Shown here piece after piece: positions 7,595 through 16,701 of a stretch of 64,000 nt of DNA. Source of the DNA: Fimenecus sp045613065 (GTDB lineage: Bacteria > Bacillota > Clostridia > Oscillospirales > Acutalibacteraceae); the NCBI GenBank assembly GCA_045613065.1, contig JAZLAH010000015.1:1-64000 (forward strand). Reading direction: 5' to 3'. How positions within the stretch are numbered: the stretch's first letter is position 1; the number at the start of each line of letters is the position of its first letter. The notes below the pieces were generated by a model, which was given only the letters and a program-made list of their open reading frames with translations, was not told where the DNA came from and ran no database searches. The position numbers and the translations under genes were made by a program.

Positions 7595-8350
7595 TCAATT
7601 ACCTTTGTATTTTAATAACAAATTCAAACCTTCTTTTAATTCGTTCTCAATATATTCATCGTTATAATCATTTAGATTAACAATTATTTTAAAATCAGGT
7701 TTACTGTCATTCTCAATATCAGTAATTAAACCGCAATTCATAATCATTTCCCTATTTATCAATTCATTTTTATAGTCAACGTACGAAAACTCAAAATACT
7801 CTGTACAATCAATACCATAAAAGTATCCAGATGTGTATATTATATTTTCAATTTTTTCTTCAAGCTCCAAAATTGATTTTGATTCCAGTTCATTTTGTAT
7901 TTCAAAACACTTTTTTTCATTGTCATATCTTGAATAATTGTTCCTCCTATATCCAGATAAAAAAATATAACCACTACCAACATATCCGTAGTATTCATCA
8001 CGAATAACAATATAAAATATTTTGTCAATAAAAACAGACCCACTTTTTATATCTCCACCAATATTTTTAATTCTTTGAATATCTTTGTTTGCAATAACTT
8101 CACTTTCTAAAATAAAATAAGGTTGTTTTTCTAAATCTTCTATTTTTTGCTCATTAACAGATATATCATTAGCCATTATTGACACCTGAACACCAGCAAT
8201 AGATATAAAAATTCCTGCAATAGAAGCAATTAACATTACCACAGTTTCAAAATAAATCTTATTTCTTTTTAAAAAAAGTCGAAAACTTTTTTTGCTAGAA
8301 TTCTTCTGTGAGGAAGCATAAACTAAAATACGTTTTTTCTTTTTTTTCAT
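7595..8350 (-). CDS. Single-pass membrane protein of unknown function
   Basis: 251 residues, ATG preceded by GGAG. A very basic N-terminus (KKKKKR) is followed by one membrane segment near residues 33-58 (VVMLIASIAGIFISIAGVQVSIM), a short acidic linker (NEQKIEDLEKQPYF) and a beta-rich C-terminal domain with many Tyr, Asp and Glu. The pattern of one helix followed by an EKQPYF-like segment is common in hypothetical proteins of mobile islands. I do not recognise a function. Confidence 0.55.
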   Translation of the reverse strand: MKKKKKRILVYASSQKNSSKKSFRLFLKRNKIYFETVVMLIASIAGIFISIAGVQVSIMANDISVNEQKIEDLEKQPYFILESEVIANKDIQRIKNIGGDIKSGSVFIDKIFYIVIRDEYYGYVGSGYIFLSGYRRNNYSRYDNEKKCFEIQNELESKSILELEEKIENIIYTSGYFYGIDCTEYFEFSYVDYKNELINREMIMNCGLITDIENDSKPDFKIIVNLNDYNDEYIENELKEGLNLLLKYKGN

Positions 8351-8556
8351 ATTATGGAACTCCTAATATAAATTTTTCAAAAGATAGTTTTTATGCATTT
8401 TATCACACAAAGACCAATTTTCACAATATAAAACAAGAACATTATTCTTATATATAGTAATTCAAACTATATTAGCACATTTAGAGCATATAAATTTAAT
8501 ATTGAACCCGAACATTTTATAGTAAATAATTGATAAGGTAGTGTAACATGAGAAAA

Positions 8557-8592
8557 GCCGAGCAGAGTTTTGTGTTCTGCTTGGCGTTTTTG
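8557..8592. terminator. Bidirectional terminator
   Basis: GCCGAGCAGA (8557-8566) pairs with TCTGCTTGGC (8576-8585). T-runs flank it on both strands. It separates the 8644 and 7595 minus-strand genes. Confidence 0.7.
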
Positions 8593-8643
8593 TTTTGTTA
8601 AAATTATCTATATAAAAACTTTACTTCTATCGTTAGTATTTTT

Positions 8644-9495
8644 TTAAATAGTTTCTTTAGGTTTCACATCGGTAACTTTTAAAATACGATATATATAACC
8701 ATCTCTTTTGTTTCGAGTGCAGTAATTATCCAGCTCGTTAATATTAATGATTGCAAGTATTTTGTAATCAAAAACATTTACGAATGTTAAATTAAGCATA
8801 ATTCCATCACTTTTATATTTTTCAAAGAAATGCGAAGGGATTATAAATCGAATGGCCCGTTCTTCTTGAGAATCAATATAAACAATGTTTTCATCAACTT
8901 TAATTCCATGCTTAAAATTAGCATCTCCATTATAACCTTTTGCATTAACTAAAAGTTCTACAATAGGGTATTCACTCTTGTTTTCAAACATTACGTCTAT
9001 GTGATAACAATTAGTAAATGGCCAATATTCTTTATCAACCATATCAAATATTATTGGTTCAGACATTTCAGCATTATAATACTTTGGTGAAGTAATACTC
9101 CGCTTGTTAACATGTAGCTTTTTTACAGATACCATTGACAGAAACTTGGCTTGTTCTAATTTCTGCATTTGTTCAGCTAATGCATTTGCTTTTTCGGTTT
9201 GGGAAATTGCATCTTTTGCTAATTGATTTGATTTTTCTGTCTGACCATAAGCTTTACTAGTTTGATATACCGCAATTGCGCCTAATACAACCGTACCTAT
9301 AAAACCTAATGCATCACCATAATACGAGAGACTATCCTTTGCTTCCCATTCAACCGCAAAGAAATCACAACATGCCGGTATTAAAAATAACCAATTAATT
9401 ATTAATGGTATTACTATAACAGCCAATATTATAACTATTATTCCAACAAAAATCTTGAACAAATTGTCCTTTATAAATTTAATAATCTTTTCCAT
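8644..9495 (-). CDS. Membrane protein with coiled coil, unknown function
   Basis: 283 residues, ATG preceded by AGGATG. There are two hydrophobic segments (residues ~12-38, and ~60-78 with GDALGFIGTVVLGAIAVYQT), then a heptad-like stretch (TEKSNQLAKDAISQTEKANALAEQMQKLEQ) and a beta-rich C-terminal domain. The motif around SYYGDALGFIGTV occurs widely in Firmicute mobile-island proteins without assigned function. It is transcribed alone, with a terminator downstream. Confidence 0.55.
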   Translation of the reverse strand: MEKIIKFIKDNLFKIFVGIIVIILAVIVIPLIINWLFLIPACCDFFAVEWEAKDSLSYYGDALGFIGTVVLGAIAVYQTSKAYGQTEKSNQLAKDAISQTEKANALAEQMQKLEQAKFLSMVSVKKLHVNKRSITSPKYYNAEMSEPIIFDMVDKEYWPFTNCYHIDVMFENKSEYPIVELLVNAKGYNGDANFKHGIKVDENIVYIDSQEERAIRFIIPSHFFEKYKSDGIMLNLTFVNVFDYKILAIININELDNYCTRNKRDGYIYRILKVTDVKPKETI

Positions 9496-9561
9496 TATAA
9501 CATCATCCTAAATCACTTTTTATAATAACACACTAGATGAAATATTGTATCTACTTTAATA

Positions 9562-9990
9562 TCACAATGAGTAATATGTTTTTATTTCTTTAAGTAGCGT
9601 TTTTTCATCGCAACTGCCAGCGATAAAATCTATCTTTACGCTTTTTCCAGTTTTCAAGTAATTTAACCAACCCTGTAATGACATAATATAGTTATCATAT
9701 AAAGTGCTCAATGAAGAGTATTTTCCGACATATACATTTCCTGCATTCTAAGGTGAGAGTCGAACAGAATATGAATGGTTCACTTCACTTCCTTGAACAA
9801 TTTTAGCAAAACCATTCTCGTCAATTACTAGTGTGTTATGCAACCTATCGTCTGCTTCTCGTGTTACTTTTTTCAATTTCATCTTTTGTAGACATATGAG
9901 TGGGACTACTTCTTTTGACAAAGTTAACTGTGAAATAAGATAATACATCATCGAATCCTGCTTCAAAACATTTTTATTTTAGAAATTCAG
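9562..9990 (-). pseudogene. Degraded gene with frameshift and in-frame stop
   Basis: Protein-like sequence runs across three segments. GFDDVLSYFTVNFVKRSSP lies in one frame up to a poly-A run. TREADDRLHNTLVIDENGFAKIVQ continues in the next frame to a TAG at 9748-9750. NAGNVYVGKYSSLSTLYDNYIM and GWLNYLKTGKSVKIDF then follow in that same frame to a TGA at 9562-9564. One frameshift plus one premature stop make it a pseudogene. The family is not recognised. It marks decay in this part of the island. Confidence 0.55.
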
Positions 9991-10035
9991 TACATTTTTA
10001 GATATTCATACGTTTCAGGACGTGAATAAATCATT

Positions 10036-10279
10036 TTATATCAGTATAGTCATTAAAAGATTTATTATGAGAAAATGTCCATTACTGCATAAATGATAGT
10101 GTTCAAACAGGGTGAATGAACCATCATTTACATGTAATGATATATAAAATGCTCCTTTAGATTCTTTTTCTTGATAACAGGCCTATCAAAAATTCATTCG
10201 GTAAAATGTCTCTTAACATATTTTCTGCAGACCTTATTTCCTCGATAGTTTCTTGTAAACCTTTAACTTCAGCATACAC
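10036..10279 (-). pseudogene. Second degraded gene fragment
   Basis: A 40-residue reading frame (KGLQETIEEIRSAENMLRD) ends at 10157. The adjacent frame continues with ESKGAFYISLHVNDGSFTLF to a stop at 10036, as expected for a frameshifted remnant. There is no intact start or known domain. The bases between this and the flanking genes hold nothing else I can identify. Confidence 0.4.
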
Positions 10280-10311
10280 CTTATTTTACTTAACAGAAGA
10301 TTCTTTTGTTT

Positions 10312-10896
10312 TTATATTCTTGAAAACCAAATTGCAAGTGGAGTGATTATATATCCGTTGTTTTCCTTAGTTCTAACATAATAACCTTTGGGAATTGGGG
10401 TGCCATCTTTGTAAAATTCAGTTCCATTGTAATATGTAATATGTGGATAAATGTCCATATACTCTGAACCCTTGTACAATATATCTAAACTTTTTTTAGG
10501 CTTTATAGGGAATAAAGCGATATGATCTTTATATTTCTGAGCATCTCCGTATCCTAACTCCCAATTGCACCATTTTGATTCGATAGCACCATTTGTTGCA
10601 AGCAAAATAAACTTGTCACATTTTTTTATTCTTTCCTTTAAGTTAAGTGCCGTATCACCTGATGTTATTTTTGGCATAGTTGTATCTTTACTATCTATGT
10701 ATACCTTCACATTGTATGTTTGTTCTAAAAAACCTAATAAACCTTTTAGCTCTTCAAGATCATCATGTTTATGAGAAATGAACACAGTCGTTATATTTTT
10801 TGTGAATTGCGAGTGTGCTAAAATAGGTCCAGTGGATTCGTTTAGGTTTCTATAGGAATATTTACTGAATACACCTTCTTCAAATATTGATATCAT
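10312..10896 (-). CDS. TIR-domain protein
   Basis: 194 residues, ATG preceded by AAGGAG. Nearly the whole protein is one TIR domain: TTVFISHKHDDLEELKG (strand A and BB region, residue ~34), VKVYIDSKDTTMP, ERIKKCDKFILLATNGAIES, and KWCNWELGYGDAQKY with the Trp/Glu of the catalytic alpha-C region of NAD-cleaving TIRs. The C-terminal part carries a family-specific PIPKGYYVRT segment. It is the last gene of a three-gene minus-strand operon and is probably the NAD-consuming or signalling effector. TIR function is family knowledge; its pairing with the STAND sensor is inference. Confidence 0.8.
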   Translation of the reverse strand: MISIFEEGVFSKYSYRNLNESTGPILAHSQFTKNITTVFISHKHDDLEELKGLLGFLEQTYNVKVYIDSKDTTMPKITSGDTALNLKERIKKCDKFILLATNGAIESKWCNWELGYGDAQKYKDHIALFPIKPKKSLDILYKGSEYMDIYPHITYYNGTEFYKDGTPIPKGYYVRTKENNGYIITPLAIWFSRI

Positions 10897-10969
10897 TTTC
10901 TTCTCCTTAATTTTTATGTAATATCTTTTACTTAGTTATCATATTAAATTATTATTCATATCGTAGATT

Positions 10970-11413
10970 TTATATTTTACAGCAACACTTTAAAATAAAT
11001 ATGATTATAAGGATGCTTATCATTAGAGGATAAAACAAATATATTGATGGTGATTTTATACATTCCCAGTTTGTTATATGGGCTTCTTTCTTTTCATTCT
11101 TACATATATTTATATCCATTAAAAAGTTTACTTGTATATCATTTTTTGCAACTTTTTCAAACAAATATCTATACTTTTTTTCAATTTTAAGATAATAAAT
11201 ATCCAATATGCAAAATGCTATAACCGGTAGGAATGATAACCCTAAAACAACTAAACTAATATCCACATAAGACAATGTAGCAATACCTGCAACTATTGTT
11301 GCGGCGAATCCTTTAAATATTGCAGAAATTGTTGATGTTCTATTTATTGGTTCTTGAATCATCTGCAAATAAGCTATTTTATTATTAATTTCATCCTGAT
11401 TGTTCCTGCACAT
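10970..11413 (-). CDS. SLATT-like small membrane protein
   Basis: 147 residues, ATG preceded by AAAGGAGG. An N-terminal helix (DEINNKIAYLQMIQEPINRTS) is followed by two adjacent membrane segments (residues ~30-50 and 52-72), a basic/charged central region and a third hydrophobic C-terminal segment (YLFYPLMISILIIIFILKCCC). This layout resembles SLATT and other pore-forming effectors encoded beside nucleotide-signalling or TIR immune proteins. It sits 31 bp after the STAND gene and 74 bp before the TIR gene. The family assignment is by architecture only. Confidence 0.55.
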   Translation of the reverse strand: MCRNNQDEINNKIAYLQMIQEPINRTSTISAIFKGFAATIVAGIATLSYVDISLVVLGLSFLPVIAFCILDIYYLKIEKKYRYLFEKVAKNDIQVNFLMDINICKNEKKEAHITNWECIKSPSIYLFYPLMISILIIIFILKCCCKI

Positions 11414-11443
11414 AATTTTTCCTCCTTTAATTTTTTAACATTA

Positions 11444-14400
11444 TTAGACATCTTTTGCATATATATTTTGAAGAGCATCATAAAATGTTACCTTGGGATT
11501 TTGCTTAATAAATTCTAATGACTTATTTACATCTTCTCTTTGACAAGAAAAATATGATTGAATAGGTCTCATAACATCTATTCTACTTGAATATCTTTGT
11601 TCTTCTGATAAAATATCGAAATATTGAGTGTTGTTTGGATAAGTCCACTTTTTAATAAATTGTGAAAGCAAAAGCTCATGCTTATTATCAACCCTCATAT
11701 ATTCAATAGTTTTGTTATACAAACCATATAATTCACTAAGCTTTTTCACCAAAGTAATATTGTAATTACCATCTTGATATTTTATGTAGTATACTACTCT
11801 ATATCTATCAACATACCATATATTTTCACGAATAAGATCTATACACTCTTGATATCGTAAAAATAGATTACAAGAAAATAGTTTGTTTTTATCAAGATCA
11901 CAATTACAGCCCTCTTCTTTCCATAAACAGCAAAAATCTTTACTAGGTGTAATTATCCTATTTATACATTTTTCTAAAACTTTTATTATGCTATCAATTT
12001 GTCTTATTGCTATATCTTTATCAACAAAGAACAAGGAACTATCATTTTCAATAGAGTTTCTACATACAAGGAATTCAAAATTTCTTATATAATGTTGTGC
12101 AAAACACATTCCAGCATCAGAGAGTTTAACAAATACCGATGAAATATCAATTTTGTTGTTTCCAATATTGATTTCTGTCTTATTTTGATTTGAGATATAT
12201 TGATCAATTAGTTTTTGGAAATCGCTTTCGTCCAAATCAATATTTAATGATTTATAGGTAATCAAGTTTCCCCATGCATTTAGGGCTTCTTTTTTCTCTG
12301 GCAATTTATTAGCAAACAGACTTAATCCATACAGAGCTTTTGCTACGTCGCAGGATTTTCTATATTTACTTAGTTTAATAATTAAATCCTTCAGCAATGC
12401 ACCGTCGTATTTGTTTTGATTTGTATCTGACAAACTGATTAGTTCATCCCAATATAAAAAAGCGAGAATCATTCGAGTCAAACTACAATCATCGGAGTTC
12501 ATATCGCTTGAAAACCCCATGATCTTAAAGTATCCATTATCTTGAAATTCATGAAAAATATCCCTGAAAATCTTCATCCTTAATCCATGTATTGAAAAAT
12601 CATAAAAAATATCACTTCTGTTTTCTATTTCATTTATTCTTTTTGCCACTATCGGAAAATTGTCTTCTGACAATATAGACTTTGACAAGTAGCCCATTGC
12701 TCGTCTAAAATTATTATTAAATAAAGGAAGAAGTCGATGCGTTGTGAAGTGATTGTATATAGGATCATATTCTTCAGGATTTTCCAAGCAGTTATTGAGT
12801 TGTCTTTGTGGCATAATTATAGATAGCATCAAATATAGTTTTTTATATAATTTGCTGTTTTCGTAACCATCTATCTTTTTTAGAAAATCCATCTTTTTTA
12901 ACAAAGCCTCAATTGTAAAATCAAAGAAACCTATGTGCTTGATGTATTTTCCAGCTCCCCACAATTCGCTCTGGGTATTTCCAAAATGGATTAACGTAGA
13001 AGTTCTAACTACTGTTACGAATGTGAATTTCATATAAAAACTGTCTGACTCGCCTATTTCCAAAAATACTTTTTTTATAAATGCATGACAACTTTCGATA
13101 TAATTTGCTATGTATTTTGCTGTTTCACCATTATCATAAGTTTCAATGTTGTCAAACACAATAGTATAATGCTCTTTTTTGTTGTGTGGTTTTGGTTTGC
13201 TGTCTAACACTAACAAATATGTAATTAATAAAATTACAAATAAAATGTTTACATCTTCGCCTTCTTTAGCGTTTAATAGCCTACTAGAATAGCCGATATA
13301 CCAATCTTCAATATTGTTTGTTGGGATAATGACATTTAAAAAAGAATTTAGTTTCTCTTGAAAGTTTCTTAATTTGAAAAGTTTAACTCCATAAAAAGCG
13401 ACTTCTTTTAGTTTTTCTGCTCTTTCTATAAAATTACTTCTCCATTTTTGATAATAATCGTTTCCAGGTTCATCGTTCCTAGACATCTGTCTATATTTCT
13501 TTTTTAACAATTGAAACAGCAAATCTTCCTTTGTCACTGTGTTTTCATTATAGTTTGATAAATCAATAATGATGTTATTATAAATATCATTCTTACTAAT
13601 TTTATGTTCATTCTTATGCCCTAAAGTATGTATAAAAGTACTTTTTCCACTACCACCATCTGACTGAATGCACAACATATTATGGTGATCTGATGAAAAG
13701 AGATTTTTAATTATACTATTGTATTGAAGTTCTTTAGCTGGATCTCCCCTAACCCAAAAATATTTTATAAATAACTCTGGTGTTAAACGATCATTAAAAT
13801 TTACATCTGCGGATAAACCTGCTTTTATGTATTGATACACAAAACTATCTTGCTCAAGATTCTTTTTGATATATTTTATCAGATCGTTTTCTTGTCTGTA
13901 GAGTGTTTTCTTTTTTTCCATGTCGGCATAATAAGATGAAAATAGTTGATTAAAACTTTTAACTGTTTGAGGAGTCGGTATAGCCTTATTTCTTCCTTTT
14001 TTGTGTAATTTAAATTTAGGTACAGAAAAACAAAAACGTATAATGTCATCAAAAATATTTTTTCTCTCTGAAATTGTCATCTCGAAAAAATCAGTTGCGT
14101 TTAATCTCGATACATCGATTCGATTATAGGAATCCCAATCATTAGGTAAAGACACATTTTTATTTTTTAACAAAAATAAAACCTTATCATTAGAAGCGTT
14201 TTCTCTAATAACAGTTTTATATATCTGTTCTTCATAGGAAACCATCCCTATATTGTTTTCAATCTTATAATTATAACTATCTGTGACAACAACAAGAATT
14301 TTATCGGTTTCTAAAATTTTTTGTTTTAGTTCAGCTTTTATATCACTCTTTGGAGCAAAAAGCATATCGCAACTAGCATCAACATTTTCATAACTATCTA

Positions 14401-14479
14401 GTTCTTTGCACAATGCCATCGCCCATTTTTGTGCATAATCTGCATTTTCTTCCCAAGAATATAAAATTAATACTTTCAT
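11444..14479 (-). CDS. SEFIR-domain STAND NTPase
   Basis: 1011 residues. The N-terminal 150 residues match a SEFIR/TIR-like domain: VLILYSWEENADYAQKWA, DKILVVVTDSYNYKIENNIG and MVSYEEQIYKTVI. A P-loop NTPase follows, with Walker A CIQSDGGSGKSTF near residue 278 and a Walker B-like HYTIVFDNIETYD near 440. The last ~500 residues are helical, as in STAND sensor arms, without an obvious repeat. STAND proteins with TIR/SEFIR effectors sense phage proteins and oligomerise (family knowledge). It leads the operon with the SLATT-like and TIR genes. The start follows GGGGGTT. Confidence 0.75.
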   Translation of the reverse strand: MKVLILYSWEENADYAQKWAMALCKELDSYENVDASCDMLFAPKSDIKAELKQKILETDKILVVVTDSYNYKIENNIGMVSYEEQIYKTVIRENASNDKVLFLLKNKNVSLPNDWDSYNRIDVSRLNATDFFEMTISERKNIFDDIIRFCFSVPKFKLHKKGRNKAIPTPQTVKSFNQLFSSYYADMEKKKTLYRQENDLIKYIKKNLEQDSFVYQYIKAGLSADVNFNDRLTPELFIKYFWVRGDPAKELQYNSIIKNLFSSDHHNMLCIQSDGGSGKSTFIHTLGHKNEHKISKNDIYNNIIIDLSNYNENTVTKEDLLFQLLKKKYRQMSRNDEPGNDYYQKWRSNFIERAEKLKEVAFYGVKLFKLRNFQEKLNSFLNVIIPTNNIEDWYIGYSSRLLNAKEGEDVNILFVILLITYLLVLDSKPKPHNKKEHYTIVFDNIETYDNGETAKYIANYIESCHAFIKKVFLEIGESDSFYMKFTFVTVVRTSTLIHFGNTQSELWGAGKYIKHIGFFDFTIEALLKKMDFLKKIDGYENSKLYKKLYLMLSIIMPQRQLNNCLENPEEYDPIYNHFTTHRLLPLFNNNFRRAMGYLSKSILSEDNFPIVAKRINEIENRSDIFYDFSIHGLRMKIFRDIFHEFQDNGYFKIMGFSSDMNSDDCSLTRMILAFLYWDELISLSDTNQNKYDGALLKDLIIKLSKYRKSCDVAKALYGLSLFANKLPEKKEALNAWGNLITYKSLNIDLDESDFQKLIDQYISNQNKTEINIGNNKIDISSVFVKLSDAGMCFAQHYIRNFEFLVCRNSIENDSSLFFVDKDIAIRQIDSIIKVLEKCINRIITPSKDFCCLWKEEGCNCDLDKNKLFSCNLFLRYQECIDLIRENIWYVDRYRVVYYIKYQDGNYNITLVKKLSELYGLYNKTIEYMRVDNKHELLLSQFIKKWTYPNNTQYFDILSEEQRYSSRIDVMRPIQSYFSCQREDVNKSLEFIKQNPKVTFYDALQNIYAKDV

Positions 14480-14657
14480 ATATTAACCCCCAAATAAATT
14501 ATAAAACATAATTAGCATAGAACTATTTTACAAACGAACATGTTTCCTTGTATCGAAAGATTTAATTTCAATAAAAGTGCCCTGACTTATAAAAATAGTC
14601 TGTTAAATTATACATTTACATTGTGATTTGTCTTAAACCTTATTTCAATGGGGTTTG

Positions 14658-14689
14658 CAAAAATGCTCCATTTTTCGACAAAAACGCTT
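14658..14689 (+). repeat. Left 32-bp inverted repeat around a LytTR pseudogene
   Basis: It matches the reverse complement of 15261-15292 at 30 of 32 positions; the shared core is ATTTTTCGACAAAAACGCTT. The pair encloses 571 bp holding only a decayed LytTR gene. Confidence 0.6.
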
Positions 14690-14704
14690 GTTTTTTGTCT
14701 CATT

Positions 14705-15150
14705 TTATATTGCTAGCAAACTCCACAACGGCTTTTTAAATGCACCTATCTTCCTCATTGAAGTATAAACCTTATATTCATCTTCGCCACATTTGAGTGT
14801 AACAAAATCCTTGGTTACTTTTTCCATATAATGCAGAATGATTATGTAACTGTAATGGGATTGGGCGAAAGATTTTTCATCGAGAACTTCTTTCCAGTAC
14901 TCCATTGAGTAGTGCGTTTCGATTTTTTCTGTCTATCATATACAGCACGAATTTTCTATCCTCTATGGCAATGTATATGATTTGGTGTAGGCACACCCTT
15001 CAAATATCATTGTTGCACATTGTCACAGATATACTCTGGTAAATGCAATAACATTTACTGTCACTTTCAGAAATGAAAAGGCCGTTACAACCGTGATATG
15101 TTTCTGGATAATGTGATAAACTATTTCTATTCAGAATTTCTACTATTTTC
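14705..15150 (-). pseudogene. LytTR-family regulator pseudogene
   Basis: The C-terminal LytTR DNA-binding domain is intact in one frame (EVLDEKSFAQSHYSYIIILHY, then VTKDFVTLKCGEDEYKVYTS). The preceding part, IAIEDRKFVLYMIDRKN, is in another frame, with the shift at an A6 run near 14920. Further upstream FISESDSKCYCIYQ is still protein-like, but stops intervene. The intact paralogue at 16026 aligns along its whole length (IAIEDRESVLYLIDKKV, then HHSYIVNLNYVTEVTQDYVYLK). The upstream limit is approximate. Confidence 0.65.
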
Positions 15151-15260
15151 TCTTTTGTTTTGATGTGTCCGATTTCTTTTGTTTACAGTGTTGTTAGTTG
15201 TAAATAGAATTAATGCTTTAAGAATTTGTAGATTAAAACATTGTTTTTAAGTCGAATAAT

Positions 15261-15292
15261 AAGCGTTTTTGTCGAAAAATTAAGCATTTTTG
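15261..15292 (-). repeat. Right 32-bp inverted repeat around a LytTR pseudogene
   Basis: This is the partner of 14658-14689 (30 of 32 identical in inverted orientation). It lies in the promoter region shared by the LytTR pseudogene and the 15412 gene, so it could be a regulator site as well as a mobile-element end. Confidence 0.6.
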
Positions 15293-15411
15293 TATGTTGG
15301 CTTGTTTTTGATATCATATAAAATATAATTATTGTGAGTAAGTACAACTGTAATAATTGTATTTACTGTAAATTTTGATATAAATCTTATAAATTATAAG
15401 GATTGATAAAA

Positions 15412-15837
15412 ATGATTGAATTATTAATATCGATTACATTGGCCTTCCTATCAAGTCTATTAGGAGTTAATTATCCTGCTTTAAAAGATATTTATAAAAA
15501 AATTAATTTATTATCTCATGATAAAAAGCACCAAGAGATTTTATCAATGAAAATTGAAAAGCTTACAGAAAATTTACATAATTCATCTGAATTAATGATG
15601 GAAATTGAAAAAGAATTTGCAAAGCAAAAAGAATTAGCGCAAAAGTGGGAGGAAGAAGCTAAAACCTCACAAATTGTCGCATCAATGAAACAGGAAGAAA
15701 TAGAAGCAATTTCAAAATTATTTGGTGGCCAGTTAGAAAAAGAGAATAAAAAATCTAGTTACAAATCATTCATATGGAATGTTGTTTTTTGTATTGTCGG
15801 TATTATTGGTGGTTATATAACATCAAAATTTTTTTAA
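15412..15837 (+). CDS. Membrane/coiled-coil protein of unknown function
   Basis: 141 residues from the ATG at 15412 (AAGGA 9 nt upstream; the TTG at 15403 overlaps the ribosome site). The N-terminal hydrophobic segment IELLISITLAFLSSLLGV is followed by a ~75-residue charged coiled coil and a C-terminal membrane helix (VVFCIVGIIGGYITSKFF). Both ends are therefore membrane-inserted. It is divergent from the LytTR pseudogene, mirroring the intact LytTR/membrane pair at 16026-16992. A holin-like or stress-sensor role is possible but unsupported. Confidence 0.6.
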   Translation: MIELLISITLAFLSSLLGVNYPALKDIYKKINLLSHDKKHQEILSMKIEKLTENLHNSSELMMEIEKEFAKQKELAQKWEEEAKTSQIVASMKQEEIEAISKLFGGQLEKENKKSSYKSFIWNVVFCIVGIIGGYITSKFF

Positions 15838-15974
15838 TTAGGAAATATTATATTACACATAATTATTATATTGAAAAGGAATGTTAAGTTGTATGGGTGA
15901 GTTTATTCAAAACAATAGTCTATGGCTTACTTTCCTACCCTTACAAATCATTGTGACAATTAAAGCCTAATATT

Positions 15975-16014
15975 ACACAAAACCGACAGGACTAAAATTC
16001 TGTCGGTTTTGTGT
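15975..16014. terminator. Bidirectional terminator
   Basis: A 15-bp stem, ACACAAAACCGACAG at 15975-15989 and its exact complement at 16000-16014, lies between the convergent 15412 and LytTR genes. Confidence 0.8.
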
Positions 16015-16025
16015 CGTAAAAATAT

Positions 16026-16538
16026 CTATTTATCTTTCCCAAAATTTAGAAATGCTTTTTTGAACTTTCTAACCTTTCTTTGTGAAGTATAGATAGAATA
16101 TTGATTATTTCTGTATTTTAAATATACATAATCTTGAGTTACTTCTGTTACATAATTTAGATTAACGATATAACTATGATGTGGTCTTTTAAAGCATCTT
16201 GATGACAAGATATCCTCCCAGTGTGATATGTTATAATTAGTTCTGATGACTTTCTTATCAATTAAGTAAAGAACAGATTCTCTATCTTCTATAGCAATAT
16301 GCATTATCTCATAAGGATAAACTTTACAAACATCTTTATCGCTTGTTTCTATCATTAATGGAGCATAATAGAAATTGCTCTTAAATATTTCATTATCAAA
16401 AGTCAAATCAATGCAGATGCTCTCAAAAGCATCATTTTCTGTTAAACTATATGGAATTTCATTTTTTTTAAGGAATTCCAAAACGGTTGATTTCACCTTT
16501 TCTTTACTATCTATATTTTTATCAATTAACACACCCAT
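16026..16538 (-). CDS. LytTR-family transcriptional regulator
   Basis: 170 residues. The C-terminal ~95 residues are a LytTR DNA-binding domain (YPYEIMHIAIEDRESVLYLID, then CFKRPHHSYIVNLNYVTEV, and YVYLKYRNNQYSIYTSQRKV). The N-terminal ~70 residues do not resemble a receiver domain, so it is a stand-alone regulator of the kind usually paired with a small membrane protein. The divergent 16702 gene encodes such a protein. Palindromic ATTTTGTGACAAAAT and ATTTGTCACAAAAT elements in the shared intergenic region are likely binding sites. Confidence 0.85.
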   Translation of the reverse strand: MGVLIDKNIDSKEKVKSTVLEFLKKNEIPYSLTENDAFESICIDLTFDNEIFKSNFYYAPLMIETSDKDVCKVYPYEIMHIAIEDRESVLYLIDKKVIRTNYNISHWEDILSSRCFKRPHHSYIVNLNYVTEVTQDYVYLKYRNNQYSIYTSQRKVRKFKKAFLNFGKDK

Positions 16539-16614
16539 AAAATGACCCCGAGCACATTTGTAATAACGAATGAATTAACATCATCCTATACAATATAAAT
16601 CGAAATTAAATAAC

Positions 16615-16670
16615 ATTTTGTGACAAAATATTTGTATATTATTTGTCACAAAATAACTTTTTCATACGAT
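16615..16670 (+). promoter_or_regulatory. LytTR-associated operator and promoter
   Basis: A 15-bp palindrome ATTTTGTGACAAAAT (16615-16629) is followed, centre to centre 25 bp on, by ATTTGTCACAAAAT (16641-16654). The latter contains a TTGTCA -35 box with TACGAT (16665-16670) as -10 at 16 bp. The same 14-mer and promoter spacing occur at 881-910. Confidence 0.6.
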
Positions 16671-16701
16671 TATAATAATGAAGTGATGTTGAGGTGATTA
16701 T

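Noticed and set aside
9748..9966. Possible amber read-through gene, since the frame continues past the TAG at 9748
   Set aside because: A frameshift at the upstream poly-A run breaks the same gene, so decay explains the TAG better than recoding.
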